Positions 22,860-34,548 of a DNA stretch of 40,067 nucleotides are shown here, piece by piece. The notes beneath the pieces are model-generated. The model was not told the origin of the DNA. It ran no database searches and saw only the letters and a program-made list of their open reading frames with translations. Both the position numbers and the translations under genes were made by a program. The first letter of the stretch is position 1. The number at the start of each line of letters is the position of its first letter. Origin of the DNA: Cruorifilaria tuberocauda (taxonomy: Eukaryota > Nematoda > Chromadorea > Rhabditida > Onchocercidae); assembly GCA_013365365.1 (NCBI GenBank), contig JABVXU010000491.1, positions 1 through 40,067 on the forward strand, in the 5' to 3' direction.

Positions 22860-23898
22860 ATCTTGTGAATTTACCAAAAGTTATCAAAAAAGATATCATA
22901 AACTTCTGCTCTTTTCTTCCACACCTTTTATAAGTTCCGTTCTGAAATTGGTATATATATGATTTCATATATTTCTAGCTTTTTCATCGACTTTTAAGCA
23001 AGATGAAAAATACAATATTGTAGCAAAATCAAAAAAGAAAACTTTTTCAGTGTATAAGCATATTTGATAATTTGAAATCCACCTACTTCTCTAATAAATT
23101 ATTTATTTACTACGATTAAAATTACTCATTGATAGTCGAAAAAATGTACAAAGAATGCACAAAACCTTACAACGAAGAATATCGATCTGATGGAGATATA
23201 GGAAACATAGATTAAGGAAAACAATATATACAAAATAAAAATATGTAAAACATAAAAAACAAAAAATTAGATGTACAAAGATTCTAAAAATTATTAGCTA
23301 ACTGAAAGTCCAGTCTATTTTCACTACACCTATTACGAATTGCTAATAAATAATGCTACGTAATTATCATAAAAATTGATAAAGATACATAAAAAGTAAG
23401 CATATCAAGTCATGTTCATCAATATACACATCCTTTCACTGATTAAAAGATTGAAGGTCAAAAAAGACTACGAATTTCTTATCAAAACTAATATATCAAT
23501 TCAATTCATTTACTCACCGATTAGACTCTCATTGGTTTAAATTTTCAAATGGCTTATGAAACTAGCAATAAATACAAACATCAATAAATAAGCAATAACA
23601 GATTTGATAATAAAAGCATAGTTTTTTCAGAAAATAGTCTGCTAAATTTATATTCGTACAAATTCTAGATTTTCTAGAACTTTCTCCTACATATATCCGA
23701 TTAAGAAAAATAAATATCATCCAATCAAATTAATGAGAAACTGGAACTATGGAAATTTAATCAAGAGGACAATCAACTTTTTCATGATACATTAAACTTG
23801 AAATATCTGCCCAAAGATAATATCACTTGCGTGGAATGTTTAAAATGCAAAGACTTATTCAAGAAATTACAGATCCGTAAAAACTAGACGCATAAATT
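22860..23898. other. Gap between PINX1-like gene and phosphoesterase copy A
   Basis: About 1 kb of unique-looking AT-rich sequence. A good CCAATTTCAG acceptor on the minus strand (just above 22937) could be the trans-splice site of the PINX1-like transcript; the leader after it contains an ATG that is out of frame with the G-patch when the 22844 donor is used. No other gene was recognised. Confidence 0.5.
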
Positions 23899-26800
23899 TT
23901 AAGAAGCAGTATGTAGTTCAATAATCCAAATTTCGGATGTCCAAACCATTTTCATTGGTGCTCCCTGATAAAGCGTACCAGCTGTAACAAATAATTGCGT
24001 TTGTGGTGAAATCTGATACAAACCATAAAAATATGGCAGCATCCAATAAGCAATCGGCGCAACTGTATAGAATTGTCCTGCATGTGTATGTCCTGGAAAA
24101 ATTTTTAGATCTATTTTAGATCTAATTTTAGATTTATTAATAATTACATACAGATATAATTTCGCAGTTGAAACTAATACAAGTGAATGCATCTTTATTC
24201 ACCGAAACACTTCCAATCATTTCTAAATGGGTTGAAAGATGCAAATAACCTGACAGAATGAGGTCAACACGCAAATGTGCATCATTAAAAGCAATCTTCT
24301 TAGTCGAAGCTGGATTATGCGAAAGCACAATAGTTGTAGTATTCTTAGGACAGTCTTTCAGCGCTTTTACTGGTTGAAACAGATGACCAGGCAATCTGTA
24401 AAAGAATCTTAGTTCCATCCAAATTCGAAACTTATTTTAGTTGAAATTCCTCCACTCAGTTTGATTACAAAAAATCTCTTGACATGCAGGTTATATATTT
24501 CGTCCAGAAAGCCAATGTATGTGTTCAATGGATAACATTATAAGTTTGTTGAAAATGTCAGAAAATCCAAGTCATCTTACCCGCTTTGTCCACTCGAATA
24601 ATCACTCACACCAGCCACACATATACCACGAAAAAGAACGTGTCTAGAATAATAAAATTTTAGCATGATTCAACTTGTACAAATTATTGCATTGTGGAAG
24701 AAAAAATTAGTATTTCTGTCGTACCAGATAAAAATTTTTATCTTAAATGCAAAATCATTAAAAAAGAGAACAGGAAGACATCCTAAAATACGAAAATACA
24801 AATACTACGTATATATGGTGCATAATAATGCGAAATCGCTTGGTAATATGAACGATACATTACCAACTAACTTAATTCTTTCCCTTTTTTGAACCGAACC
24901 GTCAAAAAATTGTAAGAACAAACCTGTTATTCAAGACCTCAAATCCATACTGTTGAAATAAATCAAACCACTCCGAAGCATTACCATAGTAATATTCATG
25001 ATTTCCACTTACATAGAATGTTTTTGCTTTCAGAAACCTTAAAAAGTTTTACTTACACAAGAAGTATTACAGCCATCGTGTTTTAAAATTTCTGTTTGCT
25101 ATTTGATGAACAAGTTGATGCATTTTAACAAAAATTATGACAACTATTGCATCCAGAACAAATAGTTCTCTGTTTGCAAGTACCATATTAGGATAACTCA
25201 ATAAGTTTAATATTTAATTCCTACACTGAAAGGAGATCGATCTTTTTAACGAACAATAATACAATCGCTCTCAATACCACTAATTGCAAAAAACAACCAA
25301 TTTGAAGGATACCAGTAATTAAGAGTTCAGTAAATAAGAATCAAAATTTTTACAAATGGTAATTTTCTCATAATCACAATTAACAAAAGAAATTTTTACG
25401 TTGATTTTTGATTCTACCATATAAACTGCAAATATTCTTACTGTAACGGTTCTACACGATCTTCTATTGAATCTCTTGGAGCATCCACAACATCACCAAC
25501 AATAAACACAGCATCGACCATTTGGTTATTTACTTGAACCACAATCTGCATAAACCTTATTTTAAACAAAATTTATCAATGTAATATAGTAGACTTTTAA
25601 AATAGAAAATAGAAAAAAAGAAATTTATAAAGAAAACAAATATGATAGAAAAGTCAAAAATGGAGTTCTCTTTTAGTAAAAAAAAATCAAAAATGTTGGA
25701 GTTCTCCTAAACTACATAATGGGTAGTTAAAACACAACCAAAAAATCATGTGATTTGAATATCATAATTACAAAAATAGTTAAACTTTAGGAATAAAAAA
25801 ACACAAAAGCTACTTCTTCAACTTTTTTCTTGAATACTGTTGCACCTGCATGAATATCCGATATGAGAGCCAATCGAAGACCTTTCGCACTATCAGGTAA
25901 ATCCTTTACATTCAGTGATATGCTCTGTAATATTCTTGACAACTAAAATCAAATTCACGAATACGATAAAGTCACATTATATCTCGGACCTAAAGTGAAA
26001 CGAAAAAACAGTGAAATCAAAATAATAACTAAAAGTGAGATAATTAATGAATAAAATGAAATGATTAAAAAAACCAACTTTGATAACTAGTGTATCACAG
26101 AAAAAGTATGAAAAGAAACATAAAAATAGAGCAAACATCAACGTGAAAGCAGTTTGTATATTTTTATTCAAATAAAATGCTTCCAGAATGTAAAACTTGG
26201 ATAAGCATTTATTGATGAACGGATGACAAACAGTTACTGCCTAAAATATATTTCTTTTTCAAACTTATTTTATGTTATTTGAAATCTGGAAGGAATGTTG
26301 ACGAGATGAAAGTGTTACTTGCATATTCACGTCCATACAAATAAATTACTCGAAGAATATGATTAACTTAAATAAGTTATGTTTCGCTTCATATCAACAA
26401 ACATAGAAGAATTTTTAAGTTTGTTATAACAACTGCTTTAAAGACGTAAACAGAAAATAGACTCTTGATACTCATTTACTGTAATGAATTGCAGGTTTCT
26501 TTTACAATAAAGAGCAAGAATTAAAAAAAATCCATGAGAAAAAATTTCAAAGTCAATAAATTTACCTTCAATCCAGAAATCACTGTTGTCAGAATTGCAA
26601 ATACGACTAACGGGATAATAATGTGGTACCATAAGCCTACTGATACAAAGGATAAGTTAACGAGAAAACGTGGTAGATTAGGGAAATAATATAAGAAAAG
26701 TGCCGCGTGTCCCAGTAATAGCCATGCTATCGTACCAATAGCTATCAGTTGCAAATGCTGAAATAGATTATTTCATAAATTTATCTTTTAAACTTTTTAA

Positions 26801-27678
26801 TAATCTTAGTGCAAAAAATGAAAGTATGTTGAGTATTTATAATATTGCTTCTTCTTATTATAAAACAACGCTAAAAATATTTAGATAGACAGGATTAAAC
26901 GTAATTAAATATTTTTGTTTTTTTTTAAATTATAAGAGAATAGGACAAAATCTTTCAACGAATAAACCTTTTCCATTGTTGTTACTTCTAAATGATAAAG
27001 TATAAATTGTATAGTATTTTTTCGGCCTAATTCAAAATAATTTTTTTGAACGTTATGCATAAATTACCTTTACTGTATGATCTGTTACAATACCATTATT
27101 ATTATACACTAGCATATACTTAGCAAGTTCGATAAGTCGATAATACAAGAACACACTAAATGGAAATGTGAAAAGTTCAAATTTGACCGTACTCAACTGA
27201 CGCGCACGATTACCTTTCCGATAATCATGAACATCGTTCACCTACAAATAAGATACGAGCTCAAACACAAAGTGTAGCATATTGAATGCATAATTTCTCC
27301 TGAAAAGCTTCAGGAATTAAATACTTCAAGGAACTTGAATAGTCTCAAGATTTAAAATACAAAGACAATATATTTTTATGGAAAGTTTCTTAAAACGAAA
27401 TATTATATACAATACATAATATCATAGTTACTATCAGCTGATTTGACATGGTTATTTTATTTTAAGAAATTGAATAAAAATACAATTATTCTTTTAAAAG
27501 AAAATGCGCATCCGGTATTTAAACAGTTACTAATTTGAAGGACTAGAATTAACAAGCTTGAAAAAACGAGAAAGCTTACACCAAATATTTCTGAACCAAA
27601 AATATTCAAAAAGATAATGCTTGCTGCTGAAATGATACTCGAAATGATAATTGGAAAGCGAATGATTCGCAAATTCAT
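23899..27678 (-). CDS. tmppe: Membrane-anchored metallophosphoesterase, TMPPE family, copy A
   Basis: Ten minus-strand exons splice in frame to 458 residues (human TMPPE 453): 27580-27678, 27068-27241, 26566-26757, 26079-26240, 25814-25942, 25442-25545, 24924-25037, 24581-24643, 24250-24395 and 23899-24092. The N-terminal half has about five hydrophobic segments; the fifth (FTLMFALFLCFFSYFF) comes from the exon at 26079. The C-terminal half is a calcineurin-like phosphoesterase with all metal-binding motifs: SDIH (D238, H240), GDVVD (D270), GNHE (N299, H300), SHNP (H372) and GHTH (H396, H398). A two-metal hydrolase fixed to a membrane is expected; the substrate is unknown. The start follows a TATTATTTCAG acceptor by 10 bases, suggesting a trans-spliced leader. 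It is one of two tandem paralogues. Confidence 0.93.
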
Positions 27679-27690
27679 ATTCTACAACCT
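27679..27690 (-). promoter_or_regulatory. Candidate trans-splice acceptor for phosphoesterase copy A
   Basis: On the minus strand TATTATTTCAG ends at 27689, leaving a 10-base leader before the ATG at 27678. Acceptors this close to the start, with no upstream exon, are typical of nematode spliced-leader addition. Actual spliced-leader use is inferred. Confidence 0.5.
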
Positions 27691-28698
27691 GAAATAATAC
27701 TCGAAAATAAGGACGAAGTGATCGAAGATTTTCAATTATAGTCGATTATAAGTAACGGAAAGCAAGATTCTAATGCTACGTGTACTAATGTTATAATAAA
27801 CAATAATTTGTGAAAAGTATAAAAAATAAGAAGCACGCAATTAGATATTATTAAATTTAAAGCAGAAGATTAAACGTTATAAAATAAGATTTGATTCCAT
27901 TTTTAATCCATCACATTATCCAAAGACAGCGATGAAATGACAAATCACCTAATTGGTTATCGACTAATTGAATTTTCACTAACCTATGTAAACAGATTTC
28001 TATTTCACTTATCATTTCAATCAAATAATTTTGATCGGTGGCAAATTTAAGGAGAAATCAATGTCTAAAATCGATAATAAAAATTTGATTAATTTTCATA
28101 TTACACGGTACCAATATCTATTTAAACTGAAAAAATTTCCAACTCCCTACAAATCTTTATAATGAATTATTACCGTTAATTAATCCACTTGGAGTTTTGA
28201 AGTCTTAATTTTGCCTTTAAATTCCTGATATTTTTAACACATTCTCACCATAAGTCTACAACGGCATTACAGATATGTTTAAAAATCAGTCTGCACGAGC
28301 TTAGCATTTTATCACTATATTAGTTGATATGAAAATTTAACAAATTATCATATTAAATAAATTAATTTGAAATGAAATTCCGATGAATTTCATAAAATAA
28401 GAATTGCTAGAAAAGCAATTAGAAGAGCTTCTTATAAAAAAATTCTTCGAAGTGCGATCAAGATTTTATCGCGACAAATACACATTTCACTAACCAAAAA
28501 CGTTATAATTTGTAAGCATATAAACACAACGTTACAGTGTTAAAAATTTGATAGCGTTACAATCAGATAATTTTAAGGTTGTAAAAAAAATTGCTTTAGC
28601 AAGTACCATGTAAAAGATATCCATACATGTAAAACATTGAAATACAAAAATACAGAAAAAAAACACTCTACGTTATGTACATACCATATAATCTACGC
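27691..28698. other. Gap between the two phosphoesterase copies
   Basis: About 1 kb of unique AT-rich DNA. I see no open frame with recognisable similarity, no RNA gene and no obvious repeat. It holds the 3' UTR of copy B and any promoter or intercistronic signal of copy A. Confidence 0.5.
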
Positions 28699-31600
28699 TC
28701 ACATGTGTAACGTCAGTAAAGTTATTTCACACAAATTTAACATTTTTACAGGTGGACCCCAGTAATTCACGCCGGATGACACATAAATTTGCGTGTCCCT
28801 ATTTCTTATTTTGTAAAGTCCATATAGGAAGTCATTCTTCAGGTATGCGAGAAACCATATGATATAAAACTGTCCAGCATGCGTGTGTCCTAGAAAAATT
28901 TTTTTGTATGTTAACAGAACAGGGTAGTTTTCTCATCTAATATTTTTCGGACATTATTTAATGAATTAATTATTTTTGTCAGTCTTTTATAATGTTTGGC
29001 AGTATTTAATTGAAAAAGACACATGATATCAAAATGCTGTTAATTTTATCTATATTGATACTGACTCGAGATCTAGATAATATTAAAATTTTTAGATTAT
29101 AGCAGCACTTAAAGAGGAAAATAATTAAAATATTACCATTTATCTAAGAAATTTTTTCCAATATTTTTATTAAATTAAATTATAATTGAAGTGCAGTGAA
29201 ATTAGTGATTTCAGTGAAAAATGTATGCTTGCTATATGATTATCGCAAGAAATTTATGCTGAGTAGTTAATATAAATTGAAAAAATTGTTCTACATATAA
29301 TGTTATTCTGACTTTTTCCTTAAGACTCATCTGATACTTGATATCCTGGTAAAATCAATAACCTGATAAAATCAAATCGATTCGTTTCTTAGTACTGCGT
29401 AGAATTTTGGAAGCACCATTTGGTTGATGTACCAAAAGTATCACAGGTTGTGTCTCGCTACAACCACTCAATGCACGTTCTGCATCCATGTGATGATCAG
29501 GAATCCGGAGCTTTTCTGAAAAAAAAATTATAACAAGATAAAAGATCAGATATCATACACATGACTCACAGTAATTTTTCAATTTTCATGCCCATTTTTT
29601 TGATGAAAGACCTGAAATTTCTGCAAAGCTGCATACATCACTGTAAAAAAGAATACCTGGATTGTATAAATAATTTCTGGAAAACATAACGTAAAACTTT
29701 TCAATAAAAAAATCAAAAAGCGCATATACCTGTGAATAAGTCATCTACACCTGCAACACAGATACAATCACCGCTACTAGAACAAAGATTACGATTTTCG
29801 TTATGCAAAACGGTAATATTGAATTTCGTCGTGAAATAATGCAGCCATTCGTTTATGTCACCATAGTAGTATTCATGATTTCCTACAGATATATTTTTTA
29901 TTAAGCAACAAATTTGCATCAGTATAGAAAATTTTTAGAGAGAAAATGAAGAAAATGCATAAAAAGCTAAATATAATGCTGAAATATAAACTAGGTTAAA
30001 ATACTCTGAAAGGTTCTAGAAATTGAAGACGACAAACATACCGGTGGTATAATAGACACCATACTTTGATTTTAACTTTGCCAATGGTAACGTTGGTTGT
30101 ACCAAATTTGATAGAAATCCATCAACTAAATCACCAGAGATAGCCACCATATCTGCATGCAAAGCATTTGTTTTTGCAACAATTTCTTCGATTCGTTTCT
30201 GATCAACGGTGGGTCCGATATGAACATCAGTCAGTAAAACAATAGTGAATCCATCAAGTGATGAGGGGAGATCTCGGATTTTCACATTTACTCGATTGAC
30301 CTAAATGAAATGAGAACAGGTTTCAAAAGAGACATCCACGACCACTACTGCGAACTCAGTTAAAAAAAAAGTCTATTTTCAAAGTTGATTCCTGATACTG
30401 TTGAGTTGTAAAGATCTGATGGAATGAATCCTTAACTCCTTGCAGTATTTCCTGATGTAAAAGAATCGACTTCTTATTCATCCTTTCAATCCAATCTGCC
30501 TTAATAAAAATCGGTGATCAATCAAAAGCACTAATACGGAATAATATTTTCGGACGGAATGACTTACCACCGGTGCTGAACGTGTAACAGCAAAACCAGC
30601 ACCAGTTAAAAGTAATGCCAGTAGGAGCGATAACATGGTGTTGAATTTTCTAGATTGAAAAACGGCAAGAGATTTTGGCCAGAATTTCCACTTTGAACTT
30701 AGAAGTTCGACAACTGCTAAGATCATTAGAAAGAAACCCATATGCACATATATTGAGAGACAGATAAAACTGAAGAAAAGAAAAGATTTTACCGATCACT
30801 ACATATGGTAGTTAAAGAGAATGGCAACACTTAAGAAGATAGTCATTTCCAGAAGTCTACAATAAGTAATTTCCTGTTCAAAACTAAAACAGATGTTCAG
30901 TAATACCACTTCACAGAACATTAGTTACTAAAAAATTCTCATATTTTAAACTACTCTAAACTATATCATAATACCTGGTCTTACGAAAAACAAAATTTAC
31001 CAAGTGGTAGAAATTATGCTGCTATCTGGCAAATAAATATAAAAAAATAGAAATGAAGCATGCGAAAAAAATATGCTGAGTAGAGTCAAAGTTTTGAACG
31101 AGTCTTGCAACACAATTGCAATCGAATGTATCAATCTAAATTCAACTAATTATTAAATTTTAAAACAATATTATGAATTCAAATTTATAGATATCTAACA
31201 AAGAATAATATGCGTTTATAATTTATAAAATTTTAAAAATAATATATGTTTATAATTTATAGATATCTGACAAAGAATAATAGAATAATATATGGATAGA
31301 ATACAATATTTAAATAACCAATGAGTAGAACTCCTATAAGACGAAAGCAGTAAAAGCACTTCATCTGCATTGTGGGATAATAAAAGAGAAATTAATATGA
31401 TTTTTCCATTTATGCTTACTTTTCCGCTTTTTTCATTTTTACCTTTATTTCTTATTTTTTTTTCAGAAAATATATTATTGATTCTTAAAGTCCAAGATCA
31501 CAAACAAATAGGGCTCCAGTGAGCTAATTTTAAAGTGGAAAAAATGCGTAATACTGTAATAACTCAAATATGTCAAATCATTCTGCACAATTACTCATCA

Positions 31601-32082
31601 TATAATAGAAAGTAGATTAAAGGAAAAGTTTGACAGTAGATATCGCAAATTTTTTTTGCAACGTTCTTTCTCTTACTATGTACTTCAAAAGCTATGAGAA
31701 TGCAATATAAAATTATTAGGAATACATCATCCATTTCCTAAAATACTCCATTCAAATTTCACCATCACAAATACACACATTTAACACTACCCGTCGATTT
31801 TTTCTGTTTAATACACTATATCCGAAACAAGCCTAATAATTCGGAAATGATACATACATCAAAAAAGAAAAAGTCTCACTCTTTAATTCTGCCATAGATG
31901 ATAGATGAGATCACCCACATAAGTAGCTGCACCGAGAACATATCGTGAAACCTGCATAACTGCGCATGATATACACCGTTAGCTCGAATTCTCATTACTA
32001 TCAAGCATCCTTGGATTGCTAACAGTAAAGCGACATATTTCTTATTCTTCCAAAGATATCTTCTCCTTTCATTTATCATCAT
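28699..32082 (-). CDS. tmppe: Membrane-anchored metallophosphoesterase, TMPPE family, copy B
   Basis: Eight minus-strand exons splice in frame to 434 residues: 31952-32082, 31001-31135, 30803-30883, 30568-30769, 30042-30300, 29730-29882, 29363-29515 and 28699-28889. The N-terminal half has five hydrophobic segments (for example YVALLLAIQGCLIV, MGFFLMILAVVELL, MLSLLLALLLTGAGFAV). The phosphoesterase half keeps TDVH (D208, H210), GDLVD (D240), GNHE (N271, H272), VHQP (H350) and GHTH (H373, H375). GVDDLFT and HMDAERALSGC resemble the human protein more closely than copy A does. Exon 30803-30883 could instead start at 30856 (27 bases shorter, same frame). The start lies 18 bases after a TTTTGTTTAG acceptor. 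A multipass membrane hydrolase is expected; the substrate is unknown. Confidence 0.93.
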
Positions 32083-32101
32083 TCTTTCCACTTTAAATTC
32101 T
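32083..32101 (-). promoter_or_regulatory. Candidate trans-splice acceptor for phosphoesterase copy B
   Basis: A long T-rich tract ending TTTTGTTTAG (AG at 32100-32101, minus strand) precedes the ATG at 32082 by a 17-base leader. No upstream exon is seen. A spliced leader is likely in a nematode but unproven here. Confidence 0.5.
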
Positions 32102-34534
32102 AAACAAAACAAAAACAAAAAAAGAAAGATAATGCAGAAAATTCTTAAAATCATTAAATAAAAAACGATTAAAACGTGAGAATTATATCATAAAGAAGTA
32201 TACGTATCATAAAACATTTAATCATTATTATATAGTTTTTATTATTATTATTATATTATATAGCTCATATAGTTTAAATAACGGTTGCGACGTACACTCA
32301 ACTTTACGTAATGATTATTTTTCTAATTTCTACGTGATAACTAACTTTTCTTCAATATCACTTAGACTATATCTAATTAAATTCGAATAATAAAATTAAT
32401 CCTAATCTCTTCTGTTAATATAATTAATCGTAAGAGTAACAAAAAAACGTTAGAGAAAAGAGAAATCGCATAGAATTTCGTGTAAAGAAGAACTATCTTT
32501 TACAGTTTAATTTTACAAAAGTGTAATAAAAAAAAAAATCAATGAAATTACGGAAAAAAACTAAGCTAAAAAATTCATTTGCTTTTTAAATCTTAAATTA
32601 CGAATTAATCTAATTAATCTAGAATATATCAATTCTTGATTTTAACTACTAAACTCATATTCTCTGTTATTTGTTATATAGTTGATTACGGCACATATTT
32701 CCATCTTTTTTATCAATTTATTATCTATAATCTATAACTCTCATCATTTTCTCTATGCCTAGCATTATTATTTTTACCCTTAATCAGTGATTCTCATTAG
32801 ATAACTCTCTTTAGATAATTATAAGAAAAAAAAAATAAACCTTCAACACATCATCACCCCGCCTTCTTTGATTTTTTTTCCCGGGATGTCAGAGATTTCT
32901 TGGAATGAGAAACCATTTGTGAAATGAAATTGTGAAACAGAGGTTATTGTGAAACAATTTGAATCAACGGTGATATAAACAGCTAATTTGAAGTTAGCAT
33001 TACTTAACCCCGAAAGTTACTGCTACTGATGACCTGAAGTGACTATCACATTGAAGAATTCGAGTTACCTATAACTTCAATTTATAAACTTGAGGAATAA
33101 TATAACACTGATTATTAAATTTATCGTTAAAGTAAAAATTTCTCAAAAGTATTTCAAATTAGTATTAGTTGATAATTCAGGTAAAAAAAGCATGATTTAT
33201 AGAAGGAACTCAAAAATAATACAGCAATCAAATCCAATTCTAATTGATTAATTCATTTTAATTTAGATTTTTAAAAGTAATCTTCAAATTCAGGTTGGAT
33301 TCAGAAAGAAGTTTAATTTTAGAATTACTAATATTTTTCGATTGTCTAGCAATTAAACTGTTCTATTAATTCATATTAATTAAGATACAAGGAATTTCAA
33401 ATAATTAATAATTGTTTTAACTTAATTAATTAATTACTCGTCAGGTTTAGCATCATTATGTATTATCGTTATTAACTTTTTTAAAAAATTAACTTTTAGG
33501 CTTAATTAATTAATTACTCGTAAGCAATATAAAAATTAATTCCAAATTCAATTTCTGAATTTCAGTAAACTTCAATCAAAAATAAAATAATCGTAATCAT
33601 ATTTAAACGCAATAATAATTTATTAATTTATTCATTAGGAAATTTTAATGAATATGAATTAATCAACAGGACTGGATTCAGTTTATATTTCAGAAACGAA
33701 TTATTTCACACTTTTTTCTTTCGAGAATTTTATTTTGAATTGATACGTTTTTATTTGCTTTCTCAATTTGTTTTTTTTTTTTAATTTATTATTTTGTTTA
33801 TTTTTTGGTTGGTTTTTTGTTGATCGTTTATTGGTTTGTTTACTCGTTTTCCGGTTTCGTTTAATTTACTCAAATGCAATTAAAAGTACACTTCGCAATT
33901 TGCTGATTAAACTAAATATTTAAGTAAAATAATAACTTAAATAGAATATGCAATTTTAACATTCAGTTTAAATTACAATAGTAAATTTTATTACGAGAGA
34001 CTATGAGTAATCAGGTATTAAATTAGAGAAACATTACAAACAATTGATTAATTTACCTAAAATCTTCATCAGGTAAACCGGATATTATAATGTTTAAATC
34101 CGCAAAAGTAAACCGGAAAGTATATAATGTTTAAATAGGTATGAAACTCAATCGAACAATCATCACTGAAATTTCTTATGTTGCTAAGCAACCGATTATA
34201 GGCTATCAGATAATTGATCATTCACTTTTTAATTTAAACCACCGATTTTGTTGTGGAAAAAAAATGATCAATGGGTTTTTTACAATAATTTTTTAAAACT
34301 ATTTTCTGTCAATAATCACTATAAAATAGAAATAATCGTTATAAAAGTTATTTCAGTTGATAAGTTATCGAATTTATTTTGTAATTTAATATTTGTGATA
34401 ATTTATTTTTTTCAAATTAGCTCATTTAATTCTGATTAAGTAAAATCATTAAAAAGTATAATTTGCAAAATTTATTTCAATCTTTTTAGAACTATTCGTT
34501 TGTCAATTTATTTATTTTTTTTTCTAAAATTCAG
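32102..34534. other. Divergent intergenic region between copy B and the propeller gene
   Basis: The two genes are transcribed away from each other, so this 2.4 kb should hold both promoters. The least AT-rich stretch is 32850-32905, with CACCCCGCC and the palindrome TCCCGGGA (32879-32886). A segment at about 33405-33530 (TTAATTAATTAATTACTCGT and flanks) matches the array at 39005-39390, and TAAGCAATATAAAAATTAAT at about 33521 recurs near 34852. No gene was recognised. Confidence 0.5.
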
Positions 34535-34548
34535 GAAAGCGAAAATTG
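34531..34548 (+). promoter_or_regulatory. Candidate trans-splice acceptor of the propeller gene
   Basis: TTTCTAAAATTCAG (AG 34533-34534) lies 14 bases before the ATG at 34549. No upstream coding exon is seen, so this may be where a spliced leader is added. Confidence 0.45.

Noticed and set aside
25977..26078. Extension of the copy A transmembrane exon to the end of its open frame
   Set aside because: Conserved coding ends at ATCAAA|GTTGGT (26079); the rest of the frame is intron. The upper part of the frame was kept as exon 26079-26240.
32083..32154. Upstream ATG extension of phosphoesterase copy B (MILRIFC...)
   Set aside because: The added residues are encoded by the T-rich tract of a strong TTTTGTTTAG acceptor; the start after this acceptor gives a normal family N-terminus.
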